A DNA stretch of 64,000 nt from Turritopsis dohrnii (GCA_027922465.2 BQMF02000001.1:1364001-1428000); one strand, 5' to 3'. Counted from the stretch's first letter, positions 32,257-51,980 are shown. Notes: a model not told the origin generated them from the letters alone. Numbers and translations: made by a program.

Positions 32257-32399
32257 CAGGGTTCAAACATTAAACTTTACGGTGTAAACCTTGTAAAATG
32301 TGTCTGGGTTAGTGAGGGTAAGGTTCGGGCTTAGCCTTATTTGTTCAAATACTTTTTGACCGTGTGTTTTGACCGTAAAAATGTAATGTTTGAATCCTG
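32257..32399. mobile_element. Short foldback MITE-like element (143 bp)
   Basis: CAGGGTTCAAACATTAAACT at the left pairs with the right end, which reads CAGGATTCAAACATTACATT on the other strand; both continue to TTTACGGT. No clear target duplication. A partial copy (GGTGTAAACCTTGT..AAATGTGT) lies at 39282-39355. Confidence 0.55.
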
Positions 32400-35300
32400 T
32401 CACATAAACATACTCTTATCATTTAGTTATGACGTCACGAATTTGCTAATTTTCACTGCTTTGCCCATACCATTTTGAACAGTTGAGACAGAATTTAGTC
32501 ACCAGCATACTACTTTTTGAAAAATTACTAATATTTAGCATTTTCCAAGATCTTCGTAATGGTAACAGTGACTTGAAGCTCCTGTTTATGTGTACCTGTA
32601 TTCACAACAGAAAGTTAAACGGGAATGAAACAAAGACTTGTTTTTCTTGTAGATTTCACTTTAAAAAGAAACTTTTTACCATCCATACAGTGACCCCGAA
32701 ATGACACAATTCTTGAGCTATTACTGACAATTCCCAGTTTCAGACAGTTCACGGTTTTAGATAGTTTTCGGTATTAAATAGATATCTGTCGTTTTACTCT
32801 GATAGTTCCCGGTTATAGTCCGACAGTTCTCGATCGAGGAGAGTTGTAAATTTCTAGGCGTTTACCAGTGAATTCTAGTGAGTTGAGACTGTTATCGATT
32901 AAGTCACAATACACTATCTTGTAAAGCTATGCTGAAATATGCAAAAGTTGACGATTTGTTGGGGTTCACCCCCATGGCACGTAGAGCTTTACATTAATAT
33001 TTCATATCATTTGAAATACATTTTTTAAAGCGTCCTCGTTTTTTCAAGCTAAGAACTGAACCGAGAACTATCTAAACAAAGTCAGATTTGTGACATCATA
33101 AAAATCTAATAATAAACAAATTCCATCCTATCATCGATTACCACCCACAATCGTGAGGAGGGTAGCCATTAGATGTTCTTTTGACTTTTGATTCGTCATC
33201 AATAAAATCGTTGGATGTTTTTCGTATTCCATCTTCATTCCTTCTCACTTCCTTCATTTCATCTTCAAGATTGTCTCCTTCTTTCCCTGTTAAGATAACA
33301 TCAAAAGATGTTTAAGAAACTGTGTCAATGATTCTTCAGTGAAACATATGAAAGTTTAGTTATAAAATAGAAGTTAGTTTTCTGTTTTCTCATATCAAAT
33401 AAATTTTTATTAAAAAATGATGTTTCTGGAATTGTGTAGCGATTGAAAACCTTGAATCTTTGCCTACACAAAATTTTTTAAGTATCTTTAAATTTTAAAT
33501 ATCTACGAAAATTTTGTTGGAACCTCAGATCGATCACGCTTATCACTATTGAAAAAAATGATCTCATTTCAAAAGGGTTTCATTTCCATGAGAAAAACAG
33601 CGACGATACCTGATGTTCCTGAAGGCAAACCGTTTGTGTTAATAATCACTATGCACAACAACAAAATGATAGCTAGTTTCATTTTTTTGTCTTTTTTGTC
33701 TTTTTCTTCTTCTTGCTTCGAAAACTTCAATCTTTTAACTTTCAGATAAGTTCACATTCTGCTTTTGATGTTGTAGCTATAGCAACGTGTTATTGGAGTA
33801 GAAGAATTTAACATGGCGTAATATTTTCATGAAAGTTGTGAAGTTTCATCTGTACGAAATAGATAGTTGTTGACACCATAAGGTGGGCCTTTATTTGTAT
33901 TACAAAACCCAAATTAGAAATCGAAATAACACGAAACATAGCTGACCGTAACTTTAAAATCCTTTTAATTATGAATTTCCGACGGCCAATGTGGTTGATC
34001 ATTTTTCATCCTCATCGTCATATTCTCATGTCACGCAGATGTGTTATTTATCGCCACTTTTGTCTGCATCGGGTTCAAACCAACATCAGATCATCGTTAA
34101 ATACGATGCCTTTTGGAGGTTAAGTGAGCAATACTTTTCGATCTGTAGCAGTTGTGGTAGTAACGAAATTCGTTAGAACCACTAAGGGTTAAGGAGAATT
34201 CTAAACAATACTTGACGATCCTCCAGGAGTTATAAGGCGACTGCCATAGCAATTACGATTTTTGAAATTTTTTAACGAAAATTTGAGAAAATAAAGATAA
34301 AAATACTTTTGAAGGATTGTAGTTATGCACTTTAGCAAAGGAAACAGTAAAGGTGAAAGGGAAAACAAGTAAGGACGTTTTCGAATATGAAGACAATAAC
34401 GAAGCAATTGCAGCATAGACATGACAGAGGAATTGTTAGAATAGCTGTATTGGGTGTCGGATTGATTATGTTTTCATGATTACCAATGCATTTTTTTTTT
34501 AAACGCAGGACATTTTCTATATGACTCAGCAAATACTTCCTTCATGCAACAACAAGCCGTTAGTTTATCTTTTTTCCGACAGATTTTGTTGAGCAGTAAA
34601 TTGTGGATATCCGTCACAATTGAGGTTCATTCTTATGAAGACTTGATGTGCCAACTTTTTTATGCTTTTTGTGGGCATCGTGATGGCTGAAGAAGAGAGA
34701 TAAAACTCTTGGGTAAAGACGAGATAGCAGAAATAACCTAACAATATAATATAGCATTTTATTTTTTATAAGAGCCTTGATATTCTTACTATATTCTTAT
34801 TTACTGGAATCAGGGTACCTAGTAATAATTTCCCAGAGGAAATTAAATTGAAAGGGTGTATGTCATATGCACAATAAACAGAAGATTTTACCTTTAATAA
34901 GGTTAAACCATTTATGGCCTCAACTTCCACACAGTCTTCATTTTGATCGTTATAAGCTGCTCTCTGTATTTATAACTAATTGATTGATGAACCGCCTTGC
35001 TATACGCCCACCCGAGCACAAGCCCATCCTCGTATAAGCCCATCAAATTTCATCTTTGAACCACTTTAAGCCCAGTTATATGATGAGTATTTTTACCGAT
35101 ATAACAGTCTTTTTCTTTATATTCTTTTCACTAACCTCAACGGTTTTAAGGAGCTATGGAAACGAAAGTTTTTGAAGTAAGTGACTTTCTAATCCATATT
35201 ATCTGTAAACTTTATTATACCTCCGCCATTTATTAAAGTTATTTGGTATTTAAAAAACCAGTGACAAAGTTATAAAAAAATACCCAAAAGCGATTCCATA

Positions 35301-38300
35301 AAAAGCAATTTCGCATCTATGATGATTATTGGCAACTATTCCTCATTGCTATTGCTATCAGAATACCAATTGTATCATGATGTTAACTGGTGAACAGTTT
35401 GGAATTCCATGCTTACCATTTAAACACAGAAAAGCAGAAATGGACTCAGGGTTTTTTTTATAAACAACCAAGGTCAGACGTTAGTAGTATGTTGGCTTTA
35501 AAAATGACCATTTTTTAGTAGTAATGTTGCTTAATTAGTTGCTAAACATTAATCGAAAATATATTACATATCTATGTCCCGTCTTGAAAACCTTTATGTA
35601 CGTTTTTTAAAAGTACCTAAGTATTACGTCTAGGACATTCTAATCATTACATAGAGCATACAACCTAGTACTGCAACCTAGTGTAACAATTTTAAGAAAT
35701 GTGCTGTAGCTAGTGCTGCATCATTTTAAAATTTCATGTTGCTAATTTATCTAAGATTCTGGTAGCACCGTTGCTTAACTTCTTGAGAAATTTACTAGTG
35801 TTGATTATAAACTTGTTGCTTATAAAAAAGGAATATGTAATGAAAATATAAGGACCTTTACTAATAGTGTATATTTAATGTCAGTTCCTACTATAAAACA
35901 TGACGTATGTTTCTAATCTAAATTCGGGTAACATCTATTTGAAACGACCGTGATTGCAGAGACATATGTAGGGTTTGTCAAAAAAATAAATAAATAAATA
36001 AAACAGTGGAGAAGTACAATAAAATTTTCTATATTAAAATTTTCATTAATTCGTCTTCTCCAAATAGCTCTACTCTTCTTCATAAATTTCACCTAGCATT
36101 AAAATCTGTCACTGAATTGGCCATTGTCTTTGTGTTGTCAAAGAACGTCGACTCGACATACAGTTCATCTGGTAATTCAGGCTCATCAAACCTTCATGGT
36201 GAAAGCATTGTTAAGCTTATTTGGGTACGCGAGCATAAAATTACGTCCTGTTTCGCTCTTTCAAACGTTATAAGACTTTCCTTCGAAAAGTTTGATGAAC
36301 TCAAATCGTTACTCTGAACCTACTTCGATGTTATAGACAATCATGTAATTGTGACACGAAAGATCTTTGAACCTCAAGCAATGCATAGCACTCTTTCGGT
36401 TTCCAATGAATTATTAAAACATATATGTAGAATTCTCAGACAAAACTTAAACGCTTCAAATCATATATACGCTTCTGGAAAATTCTTTTTGTCAGTTTAC
36501 AAGAAACAGAACATGCTGACGTAGAATGAAATGTCAACAAATTGCATAACCACAACGTCAAAACATAAGAAAGCATTTCCAAAATTCATTTAATACATTT
36601 AATTGCTGTTTTAGTGTTAATTTGGTGTAAAACAACTGTTGGGTTTTAAAGATTTTTAAATTGTGAAGTATAGTTACAATGTCTCAACGTATATGGAAGA
36701 CCAATTTAAGATGTGTGTATCAATATTAAGTGAGACAGGGGAACGGTGGTTATGACTTTTCATATGGTTGTGGTAGGTTTTGTATCCATGGATCTGTACG
36801 AATCAACTTTTCATTTCATCCTAAAGTTTTTACATATAGTTTTAAGGAGTTTGATTGGTAAGCACAGGCGACCAATAAAATCACAGTTTTATTCATTCAG
36901 CCTCGTATCCAGGATAGTTTTTTTCTTTCGATATTAGCGGGATTCGGAAAAATGATGTTTCGTTTACACGAAACTATTTTTCTATAGATTTGTAGGGAAT
37001 TGTATACAACTTAGTAGAGTTGTTCGTGAATTTTTCCCTACAAAGTCATTAGAAACTTCACATCAACACTTGAAATAAGCGTGCAAAGTAATGATGTTTC
37101 TTTTGATACAACAAAAGGCTTTAAATCTCTGAAGTACCGTTTTAGTAGAACAGTTTTAAAAAAATTCTCACAAGTAATTGATTTTTTCGTGTAACAGGCT
37201 CGTCGAGTTTACGAATCTCCCTAATAAAGACAGCGAGAAGACAAAGCCTTGACATTGCGGGTTCGAAATTGACGATCAATTGACAAATTGATTCATCGTC
37301 ATCGATTTCTGTTTCATCATAGAATTTTATTATTGGTCAGTCTGAAATGCGAGAAACGAGCTTATTATTTTCGCACCTGTCTGAAATGGATTAAGAATTT
37401 AACGTCATCTTCTATCAACAATCATCTCTGTTAACCATCTGAACAAACATCTATTTATCAAAGTTCTCAGACGAATGAGACATTTGACCGCTTGTGTGCT
37501 TATCATCAATGGTATCTCCGTGTAATTATGGTACACAAAACAAACAGCATTTTCTCTTACTTTTTGAAATTTTTGTTCAGATTTTTTGGATTCTATACAA
37601 ATTGAGGGTAAGCAGATCTAGTACAAGAATGTTACATATCTCTTAATAAAATGATACAAATCTTTGGTCAACTGTTCTTTTCATCAGTTCAAAACTTTGT
37701 CTTGAGGGAAATATGCCTAATTGCGGTTATGACGTTATCAGATAATAGCACGATTAATAATCTAAATTATAATTTTAATCAACTTTCAAATTAGTCTATT
37801 TACTCATGCTGCTACATATCACGTATTAAACGATGTTCCGTAATTAAGATAATCGCAAAACCATGTATCCGTCTTCTTGTTGATATCCTAATGTTACGTG
37901 AAAAGCCTTTCTACGTGAAACCTTTGAATGCATTTCAGTTTGATTGTGCGCCATATTTTCAATCACAAGAAAGGGTCTTAATGTTGCTCTTTACTATTTT
38001 GTTATGTGGATAATGGCATGAATATCTACGATATTCAGCAAATGAGCATATGAGGTGAGAGTGTCACTACTCTATTGACACTGACAATTGATTTTTTCTG
38101 AGTCATCATTTTTTGAATCATGTGTTTATTTCAACAGACACATTATAGATTTTATGTAATTGCTTTAAATCATCCATAACCTTTGCCAAATCCAATTTTT
38201 TTTTAAGTCCGAAGAACACGCGTTGAACTGCTCAAATCATTCTATTCTCGATAATTGACCTTCCTCTACAAAACTACCACATTGGATATGTTTTCACAGA

Positions 38301-39281
38301 ATAACATAACATAGTATGATAAACAGAATTGAAAAGGTCTTTTTAGTGACTCATAACTTGCAATGCCATTCATTTTAATTTCTGTTTAATATTTACATAA
38401 AATCCTTTCTGTATTGTGTGTCAACGGAAGCAAGAAGCTATTAGCCTTAAAAGTAACAGAATTTGTTACTATATAAGCACAAACCTAGGAAGTGATGGTT
38501 TAGCCAAACGGCTCTTATTTTCAAAACCATCTCATAAATGTTATGTCAATGAACAATAAAGAATTATTCTTCTGATGTTGTTGTTATCATAAAAAACGTA
38601 AAGTTTTTACTAACTACATTTTTTATCACAAAGAAACAGTAATCAAGACAGGACAAATACCTGGTTTTCAAAATTTGACTAAAGGAAAATTTGACTAAAC
38701 GAAAAGTTTTGGCTCTGCTTGGTTTGATACTTAGTGGATGAGAAAAAGTTTGTTTGGAAAGTTTCAAACATATAGATGAATAAAACTAATATTTACGAAC
38801 TGCGAAGATAACATCATTTGTGTATATAAAAAAGAAGTAGACTTTGGTTGAGTCTCTTCAATTTTTTTTTTTTTTTTTTTTGACATCATTGCACGGAATT
38901 TGTTTGGGATGGTGAATAACATTCCTTCCTGTGACAAAGAAGTTGGCAGTACAGAATAAAAACATGTAAAAAAAAGGAACATTATTTTACGAAACATTGA
39001 GTAGAGTTTTGTTTATTTTTTTAAGTAGATATGTATTCAGTTGTGAATACTTTCGCTTTCCAAATGCTTGTAATCGCTAAAGCAACAATTCGTATTCAAT
39101 GTTAGTTTTGCTATACATTTGTTCTTTTCCTTTGTTTTTTTTCATGTTTTGTTTTCTTATTCATTAATAATAACTAACTTAATAATAACTTACTTTTTTG
39201 AAATAAGATCTATCAATTTCAAGAAATGGCCTTTTTTGGTTTTCAATGTGTTCGTTTGATAAATCGTTGCCATCAGACCTT
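32400..39281. other. Long intergenic stretch without a recognised gene
   Basis: AT-rich with many short frames and no domain or consistent splice model. 32745-32835 and 33045-33075 share scattered AGTTC-CGGT / ACCGAGAACT phrases. 34990-35090 has GCCCA(C/T)C-type repeats (TATACGCCCACC, TATAAGCCCATC) that may be an eroded MITE end. 35986-36003 is an (AAAT)n tract and 38862-38880 a T run. The frame at 36006-36317 is open for 103 codons but unrecognised. Confidence 0.4.
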
Positions 39282-39355
39282 AACGGTGTAAACCTTGTCA
39301 AATGTGTTTGGGGGTTAGTAAGTATAAGGCTTTGCCTCATTTATTCAAAGATTTT
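39282..39355 (+). repeat. Partial copy of the 32257 foldback element
   Basis: ACGGTGTAAACCTTGTCAAA then TGTGTTTGGGGGTTAGTAAG and GCCTCATTTATTCAAA match 32279-32350 in order. Only the middle is retained, both ends missing. Confidence 0.6.
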
Positions 39356-40127
39356 TATAACTCACCAATTAATGTTATGGGAACGATTTGTCAGATGAGC
39401 ATAATCTTTTCTTTCTTAAATGATTGGATTAGAAAAAGGCAACACTCTTTTCGTGACATAGTTTTGAAAATTCCTGTTGTGTTTGTTGAGATAATTTTCA
39501 TCCAGAATTGTCGTTTTTAATTCGGCTCCATCACAGAGTTATTTTGCTTTTTATGTTATCTTTAGGGAAAACGACATTAATAAAAACGAAATCAAGAGAA
39601 AATTATTTTTTTACAAGTATAATTGGATGTGATTGATTCAGAATTCAATTGACACAGCAAGTTTAACAATTTTTTTTCAATACTGTGTAACTGTTAAAGA
39701 TATGGTAAGTAATGGTTGGCAGTACGACGTCGCAGCATGTTTGTCGATCTTTTTTATTTATTATAACTATTTTTTTTTTCTTTTTGTTTTTATTCTTAGC
39801 CTCGCATGTTTTATGTCATTATTGATCAGTTTTTTTTAGTTTTTTTATTGTTCGAACTATGTTTTCTATTCTGTCAGTTACCATTTTTTGTTTTTACTAA
39901 ATAGCAATCACTAAATACATAAAATATTTATTTCCATGTTTTTCTTCAACAAATAATCATTGGGGCAGACCTAAGAATTATCCCCTGGCATATGTTGCCA
40001 AAAAAAGACACACAATTTATTCGTACAACACGTCTAAAACTTGCAAGGTCAGGTATTTTACAAGTTACGAGCCATGACAAAAAATGTCTTTTTCAAAAGA
40101 AAGAAAACAAATCAAGAATGTACATTA

Positions 40128-40475
40128 AGGCCATAATACACTATATGATTAATCATATATGATTTGTAATAAGCACTTGATGAATGAAAAAAATCATAGC
40201 ATAAAGAGAAAATACACACTATGTAAAAAATCATAGTATTATACAGTCAGCTGCACAGAAAATTTTCTCGCGCATTGGCTGCATGACGAACAACAATAGA
40301 TTCTATTGTTTAAAGTCTATGATTAATCATAGAAAGTAGAACACCGTGCGACTTTTTAAAAATCATATATTACAAATCATACAGGTAAAAAAACATATGT
40401 TTTTCTGAAATACACACTGTGATTAATCATATATTACAAATCATATATGATTAATCATATAGTGTATTATGGCCT
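40128..40475. mobile_element. PIF/Harbinger-like MITE, TTA target duplication
   Basis: Ends AGGCCATAATACACTATATG and the inverted form; the identical arms extend at least 40 bases. Flanked by TTA at 40125-40127 and 40476-40478. A 3-bp TTA duplication with GGCC near the end is typical of PIF/Harbinger. The interior consists largely of ATGATTAATCATAT/TACAAATCAT motifs repeated in both orientations. Non-coding. Confidence 0.8.
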
Positions 40476-40931
40476 TTAAAATGTCCAGCTTGTTAAATGT
40501 GTCTCCGATATTTCTAATTGCGGTTGGCTGATGAATTATGGAATATTCGAGAGTTTGAATGTTGAATGTTTTGTAATGGCAGTTTGTTACATGTTTTTTT
40601 TTTTTTTTGCTAACTTTGCAACCCAAGTCAATTTCTGTTTTCTGTTTCTTTATACGGATGGATTAAAAACAAATAAAATTGTGGTTTTTCTGTGTAGCAG
40701 GCAGACAAGGGAGACTTATCTCTAAGTTTATTGACATACGTGCTTTTATATCAAGGGATTAAAGTGTGTAGTTTAGTAAGAAAAAGAAAAAAAGCTCAAA
40801 AAGTTTACGCTGCCAATATTCAGAAACGTTTATTTGTGGTGACAGTAATGTCTTATGACATAAGGTTATTGTCAAAGCTTGGCTTGGCTGCATTCAGTAT
40901 AGACGTTTGTATAACTTCCAACGTGATCGAC

Positions 40932-40996
40932 TGTTGTTGTTGTTGTTGTTTTTGTTGTTATTGTTGTTGTTATTGTTGTTGTTGTTGCTGTTGTTT
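40932..40996. repeat. (TTG)n microsatellite
   Basis: About 21 near-perfect TTG units with a few substitutions. It makes a Cys-rich frame (40731-41138, plus) and a Thr-rich frame on the other strand, both spurious. Confidence 0.9.
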
Positions 40997-41158
40997 TGTC
41001 TCTATAAAATTTAAAATTACAATTCCTAAAATAAGAAACTACATTCGCTATTTTTTTCTTTTTGATTATTCTTTTTTTCAAATGTCTGAAAACACACCAG
41101 TGACAATCCGTTCCCTACTGACTAATTTTTCCGGATAAGATAAAAATTTTTTTCTCAG

Positions 41159-41394
41159 GAATTCGATGCAATCCAATTGCCCGGGAAAACAATCTGACTA
41201 TTGGTCAGTGCTGCGGAAGTTTTTATGTGATGTGACGGATGTCACGAACTTACGACGCTTGTTTCTTGTCTTTAATTTCCCTATACCACTGGATACAGTT
41301 TTTAATCTTTTCAGCTTATCAGAATTTGATGAAAACTTAATAAAGGTTATTTTTGATAATGCGTTACTAAATCTATCGACAACTTCCTTAAAAG
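41159..41394 (+). other. Candidate coding exon of unknown product
   Basis: Preceded by a strong acceptor (TTTTTTTCTCAG) and followed by a fair donor (AAAG-GTCAGT). An ATG seven bases into the exon opens 76 codons reading MQSNCPGKQSDYWSVLRKFL, then DVTDVTNLRRLFLVF and more, helical and Leu-rich with the look of a small alpha-helical bundle. Base composition is less AT-rich than the surroundings. If spliced to the acceptor at 43208, the frame continues 13 codons (GQKLKQWLVDQEK) to a stop at 43247-43249, ahead of the kinase start. No family recognised. It may be a short upstream gene, a 5' exon of the kinase transcript, or chance. Confidence 0.35.
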
Positions 41395-43367
41395 GTCAGT
41401 GATATTTTTGGAGCTCTGTGTATCCAATTAAACATTTATTATCTTTTATTGACTCCCTCCCTTAGCCCTCCTCCTCTCTTCATTTAAAAAAAAAATTAAA
41501 TTCACTCTTTAGTAGAATAACTCCCATTAAACCATTCTTTACACTCAGTAAGATGTCTCAGCTTGTACGTTTTGACAACTCTCTCACTCTTGCTTGTTAT
41601 AAAGAAAAGATGAATTGACCTGACAACTTTGCTTATTATCTTAGCGAACTGTCAATATCTCACAGTTTATGAAGAATTTAGAACTAAAACTAGATCTTAA
41701 ACGACGTTTGCAGCTATACTTTACTCGAAGTGAAGTGATATTCAAACCACAGGGAAATAAATACAGTAATGGTTATTAGGGATTCATTTCGTGTATGGGG
41801 TATTATAATTGCGCATGCTCGCAATTATATGAACATGCGCAGTAGCTTCACTTTCTTTACATCTTTTTGCCTTGTGAAATCGAATTCAATAGACCCTGTG
41901 ATTAGCGGTTTTGCTTTATTATTTTTAGGAATTCATGAAATACAGGTGCTTAGCTTGAATACACCGCACAAACGAACAACTATCTAGACCTCATAAAATT
42001 CTTGTTTATCGAAATTAATCTCAATCAGTTGAAAATATTCAAACATATATATCTGCATCTATCTCTTCATCTGTCTACAATAGGTGGCTTGTATGAAACA
42101 AACACATGTTAACTGACCCCCTAGTCATAGAAAAGTGATAAATAAAATCTTTTTAATCGCAACTGTCAGATCAGGAAATATACTTTGTGGTATCGTTAAG
42201 TAAGATTAAAAGAAACCACAATATTTTTCTTTTATACCGTCGTCTGTAGCACAGTTTTAAAATCATTTGCTTAATATGCATTAGACTGCGTCAGACATGT
42301 CAGAAATTTAGTAATACCGTTCTGAGTTTAAAAGAAATCTTATAAGTAAGGGATAACGTTCAGAGTACTTCAACATATTAATATTGTATAAATTGAATGT
42401 TCTCAAAATATTCATTTCTCTCTGTTTTTTTAAACCACAATGTTTATTTTCATTTTTGAACTTGTTTGGTGCGTGTAGTTGATTATATAAAATTTAACTT
42501 TGCCATCTTGTATTTCTGCAAACATTTGACTTCCGAATCAGTATTTCGTTTATAGATTTAACGAACGACAACAGTTTAGCTCGTCCTTTTACACAACTGT
42601 CACAGTGTAAGTTCACGTGGAAAATTTTTACCGTATGAATTGACGTTAATAGTTTTTGACAAATAATACCCTTTTCCTCCCTGATCTTTTTCAAAAGCTG
42701 CCATCTTTGATTTAAATTTAGCTTTTTGTGGAAACTGATAATTAATTCATAAATCACCATAAGCCGAATTTGGCCACATCGATCATATACATTCATTTTG
42801 GTGTTTTACAATTTTGAGAATTAGTTTGTTTTTTTACTTGCCAGTATTTACACACGTTGTTGGTTTACTATATAATACACCACACTATTATTGAAAGATT
42901 TTATTAAATATTGTGAACCGAATAGCAGTTTACATCTTTATGTCTGAAGTAAGTTTTTCCAGTAAAGATGTTCAGAATTTCACCTTAGAGATGGTTTGTG
43001 ATTAGTTTTTCTAGTTCCGCTCTCTTACGAATTAGCATGATAAAACGAAAGTAAAAAATTTTACGACATTTATGTTATCGTGTTTGTCGACGTCATGATT
43101 CTAACGACAGTGATACTTATCGGCAAATTTGATTGGTTACTCGATGATGCGTTGTGGTTTGATTTGTTGAAATTTCGCATAGCAATGCAATATTTTTTCT
43201 TCGTACAGGACAGAAGCTCAAACAGTGGCTTGTTGATCAAGAAAAGTAGTTTGAAGGAAAATATCAAACCAGAATGGACTAAGAAATTTAAAGGTAATAA
43301 ACGATCCAAAGGTGGATATTCAAAAGGTTCGATAAAATTCCACGCTGGAGGAACCGAAGTTACGAAA

Positions 43368-49013
<5,646 letters not shown>

Positions 49014-49615
49014 AAGAAAGTGACGAAATGACGGTGTGACGATCATACGGTGACGTACGGTGGATATGCAGGCGTCGTGGATTTACTTGCCGACAAACAA
49101 TACACGGCAGTTCGTCGTAAACATTTGCAAAACGACAAAAATTGATCCAAGTTGTTCAAATCGTTTGGTGCTGATTGTTTCTGGTGTTTGTTTTAAATGA
49201 TTGGCGAGTATCATTTTGTATGCAAATATGCATCATCGTGTATTTTGTATCTGTTTCAGGATGCTTAACACCTATTGTCCACCTCCTATCTATCTATCTC
49301 TTTCTCAATTAATTTCTTCAACTTCCCTATTCGATGTTATATAGAGATTGAGCTGCAATGTTTGTTTAACCCCTCCATTATACAGGTTGTAGTTGTTAAA
49401 TACGGCTTCGAGAAGTCCTTTTTTAAATTTTGCAAGTTAGTTGTCTTGGATTAAAGCTTTCCATAAATGACGTGGCTTCTTTCTCAAGGTCAACAGTAGC
49501 CAAGTAACTACCAAGGTAGCTGTTTTTCACGCTTTATATACACGTTGGTTTGAGAAAACACTATTTGTTTAATACGTGGCCGATGTGACGTCATCATTTC
49601 AAACCGCGAACACTA
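49014..49615 (+). other. 3' flank of the kinase gene, probably 3' UTR
   Basis: Follows the TAG stop at 49011-49013. I found no clear AATAAA close to the stop; GGATTAAAGC near 49450 is a weak candidate. A short CTAT repeat lies at about 49287. Confidence 0.35.
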
Positions 49616-50212
49616 CAGTGTGTCCACCAAAAATGTATCGGCTCGTAAAACATAAATTAACATTCTCACAATTTTTTATAGAAATTTTACTAGAACTTGA
49701 ATTTTCTTTGTTATTTCTTTTGAGATTGAAACTACCGGAACGTTTTTTTTACAATGGAAGGTAGTTAACAGACGAATTTCTCAACAATGCATTTCTTTTT
49801 ACTTTTGGGAGATAGTAGTAACTTATGAAACTTTTATTATTAATACTGCTCTGTTTATTTTATAACAAAACATTGATTGTTATGGTGAAAATTATTCCCC
49901 CAGCAAAACTTGATAGATTCACTTTAAAGTTTTATTTTCATAAAATGTATCTTTTTGTGACAATAAGCTTTTTTATTGGAAATATTTTGTTCACAATAAA
50001 TTCTGTTGTTCCTCTGTTCCCAAAAGTAAAAAGAAATGCATTGTTGAGAAATTCTTCTATCAACTACCTTCTATTGTAAAAAAGCGTTCCGGTAGTTTCA
50101 ATGTCAAAAGAAACAACAAAGAAAATCTAAGTTCTAGTAAAATTTCTATAAAAAATCGTGAGAATGTTAATTTACGTTTTACGAGCCGATACATTTTTGG
50201 TGGACACACTGT
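49616..50212. mobile_element. Mariner-type foldback MITE, 195-bp inverted arms, TA duplication
   Basis: CAGTGTGTCCACCAAAAATG starts the left arm (49616-49810) and its inverse ends the right arm (50018-50212), each 195 bases and highly similar. TA flanks at 49614-49615 and 50213-50214. About 200 bases of unrelated sequence lie between. The short ORFs inside are products of the arms, not genes. Confidence 0.9.
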
Positions 50213-51980
50213 AGAAAGTTTTTTAAAATTTCTCAGAAAATCTTGTACAAAATGAAATACCTCGGCTGGCTCAGAGGTAGATAATGTATAAATAACAAAT
50301 CCTTCAAATTCGGTAATGTTTTTGTGATAAACAAGATCTTTTTCGAGTGTTCTTCTTCTAACCTTTTTCGTGTGACCATGTTGTTGTTGTTGTTGTTGTT
50401 TTTGAAGTGACACTCCTGTTGTCATCCCCAATCAATTATTTCGTAACAGAGTTTTAATTTATATTTGTTTTTCTATAAATATGTAAGTAGCCGAAAACAA
50501 AGATTTTGATCAAGCAATTGTCGTCGTTTTCTGTCGGTTTCCCGAGTAGTTGTCGGTAAATTTGTCCCAATGCCGGTTCGAAACAACCTGTCCTTTCAAT
50601 CGCAAAGAAGAAGTAATAATCCTTACAAACGTTTACTTAAGGGGACACTTGTTGAAATCGAAGAAATAAATGCCTTGCCCTTATTTCTATTCAAGCCATC
50701 ATGTTTTGTTTCACCGATTGCCTTAATGGGATAAAGGGTGGTTTGGTACTATTTGATTCGAGGTGGCTGGAATTTGGGTGGGTTTGGCGTTTACTGCGGT
50801 GTGTGGTGGTGTTATCGAAATCCGAACGGACTTTCCGAAAACGACGAAAAACTGTGACAGTGAACTTGAGCTTTGTTTTTTTCCAACCGTTCTAGCGCTG
50901 TGTGAATTCATTTATTTTGCAGATTTCAGGAAAATGGATAAATTGTTTATGCTGGCTTTTCCATGTTTTAAGTTTATCAATCAAGTTTTTCTATGAAAAA
51001 CAAATTTTTCAAGGTGTCATTTTTCAAAGTATTATCATCTTTCGTGGTTACAATTGTGTAAAATCCCTTTCAATACTATTCGACTTTTAGACCAGTGAAC
51101 CAGTGATTCTTTGTGTCAATCTTTGAGCACAACATGACGAAGGAAGAGCGTCTTCTTCAAATAAAAGCGACTTCATATTCCCATATTTTTTTGCTTATTT
51201 AACACTATGAATCGTGAATCAGGCAATTATCCTTTAACAATACAACACACGATGTGGAGGCGAAGTGTGGACGGGTACAATATGGTAAAGAAAAAAAATG
51301 GTTTCTGAACATTTCTGAAGTAAGGGTTACAGAATTAAAGCATCTTTATTTCATTTTTTGAAGGAAGTGAATTTAAGGGTGTTGCCAGGGGTAAGAAATC
51401 GGGGTAAATTCAGTCACTTTGAAACGGTCGTTGCAAAAATTCTCGTTCTTTTATTAGAAAACCGGAATCTCAAGTGTCTCTTCAGGAAATTGGGGAAATT
51501 AATTCAGGTTTAAAAATGGTCGGGCTTTATTCATTTGCAAAAATTCGGATATTAAAACTTTTTCATTTAGTAACATGCAAATAACATTTAAAGAGAGAAA
51601 GAAATCATTCTATCAGAATTCATGATCTCAACTTTCGCTCCAAGGATCAATATTGAATATGCAAAATTATCTTTTTCTCTTTAGTGGAAAATTAAACGTC
51701 TCGCTCCTTACTTCGCCCGCAAATTTTGCAAAGGTTTAGATACTGTCTTGACATACGACTATCTGGACACGAGGGCTCTTTGAAGTAGTTAAAATAAATC
51801 CTCGAAGTTTAAGTGTTTCCATTTCAGATGGGGTGCTTGATACGAAGAATTTTGATTCAAATATTTTTTCTGATTCATTCATCTGTTGTTTTTTAATGAT
51901 TGCGACGTTTTCCAGTACAAGGAAAAGTTTGTGTTATTGTTGAACCAATGTTTACTTTTGTATTATCTCTCTGATGTGGA

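Noticed and set aside
36006..36317. 103-residue plus-strand ORF
   Set aside because: Open but no domain, no splice or start context; its reverse strand is also partly open. Left as unassigned.
40731..41138. Cys-rich 135-residue ORF
   Set aside because: The poly-Cys run is the translated TTG microsatellite; the rest has no domain.
49825..50079. Hydrophobic ORF of 84 residues
   Set aside because: Lies wholly inside the mariner-type foldback MITE and uses its arm sequence.
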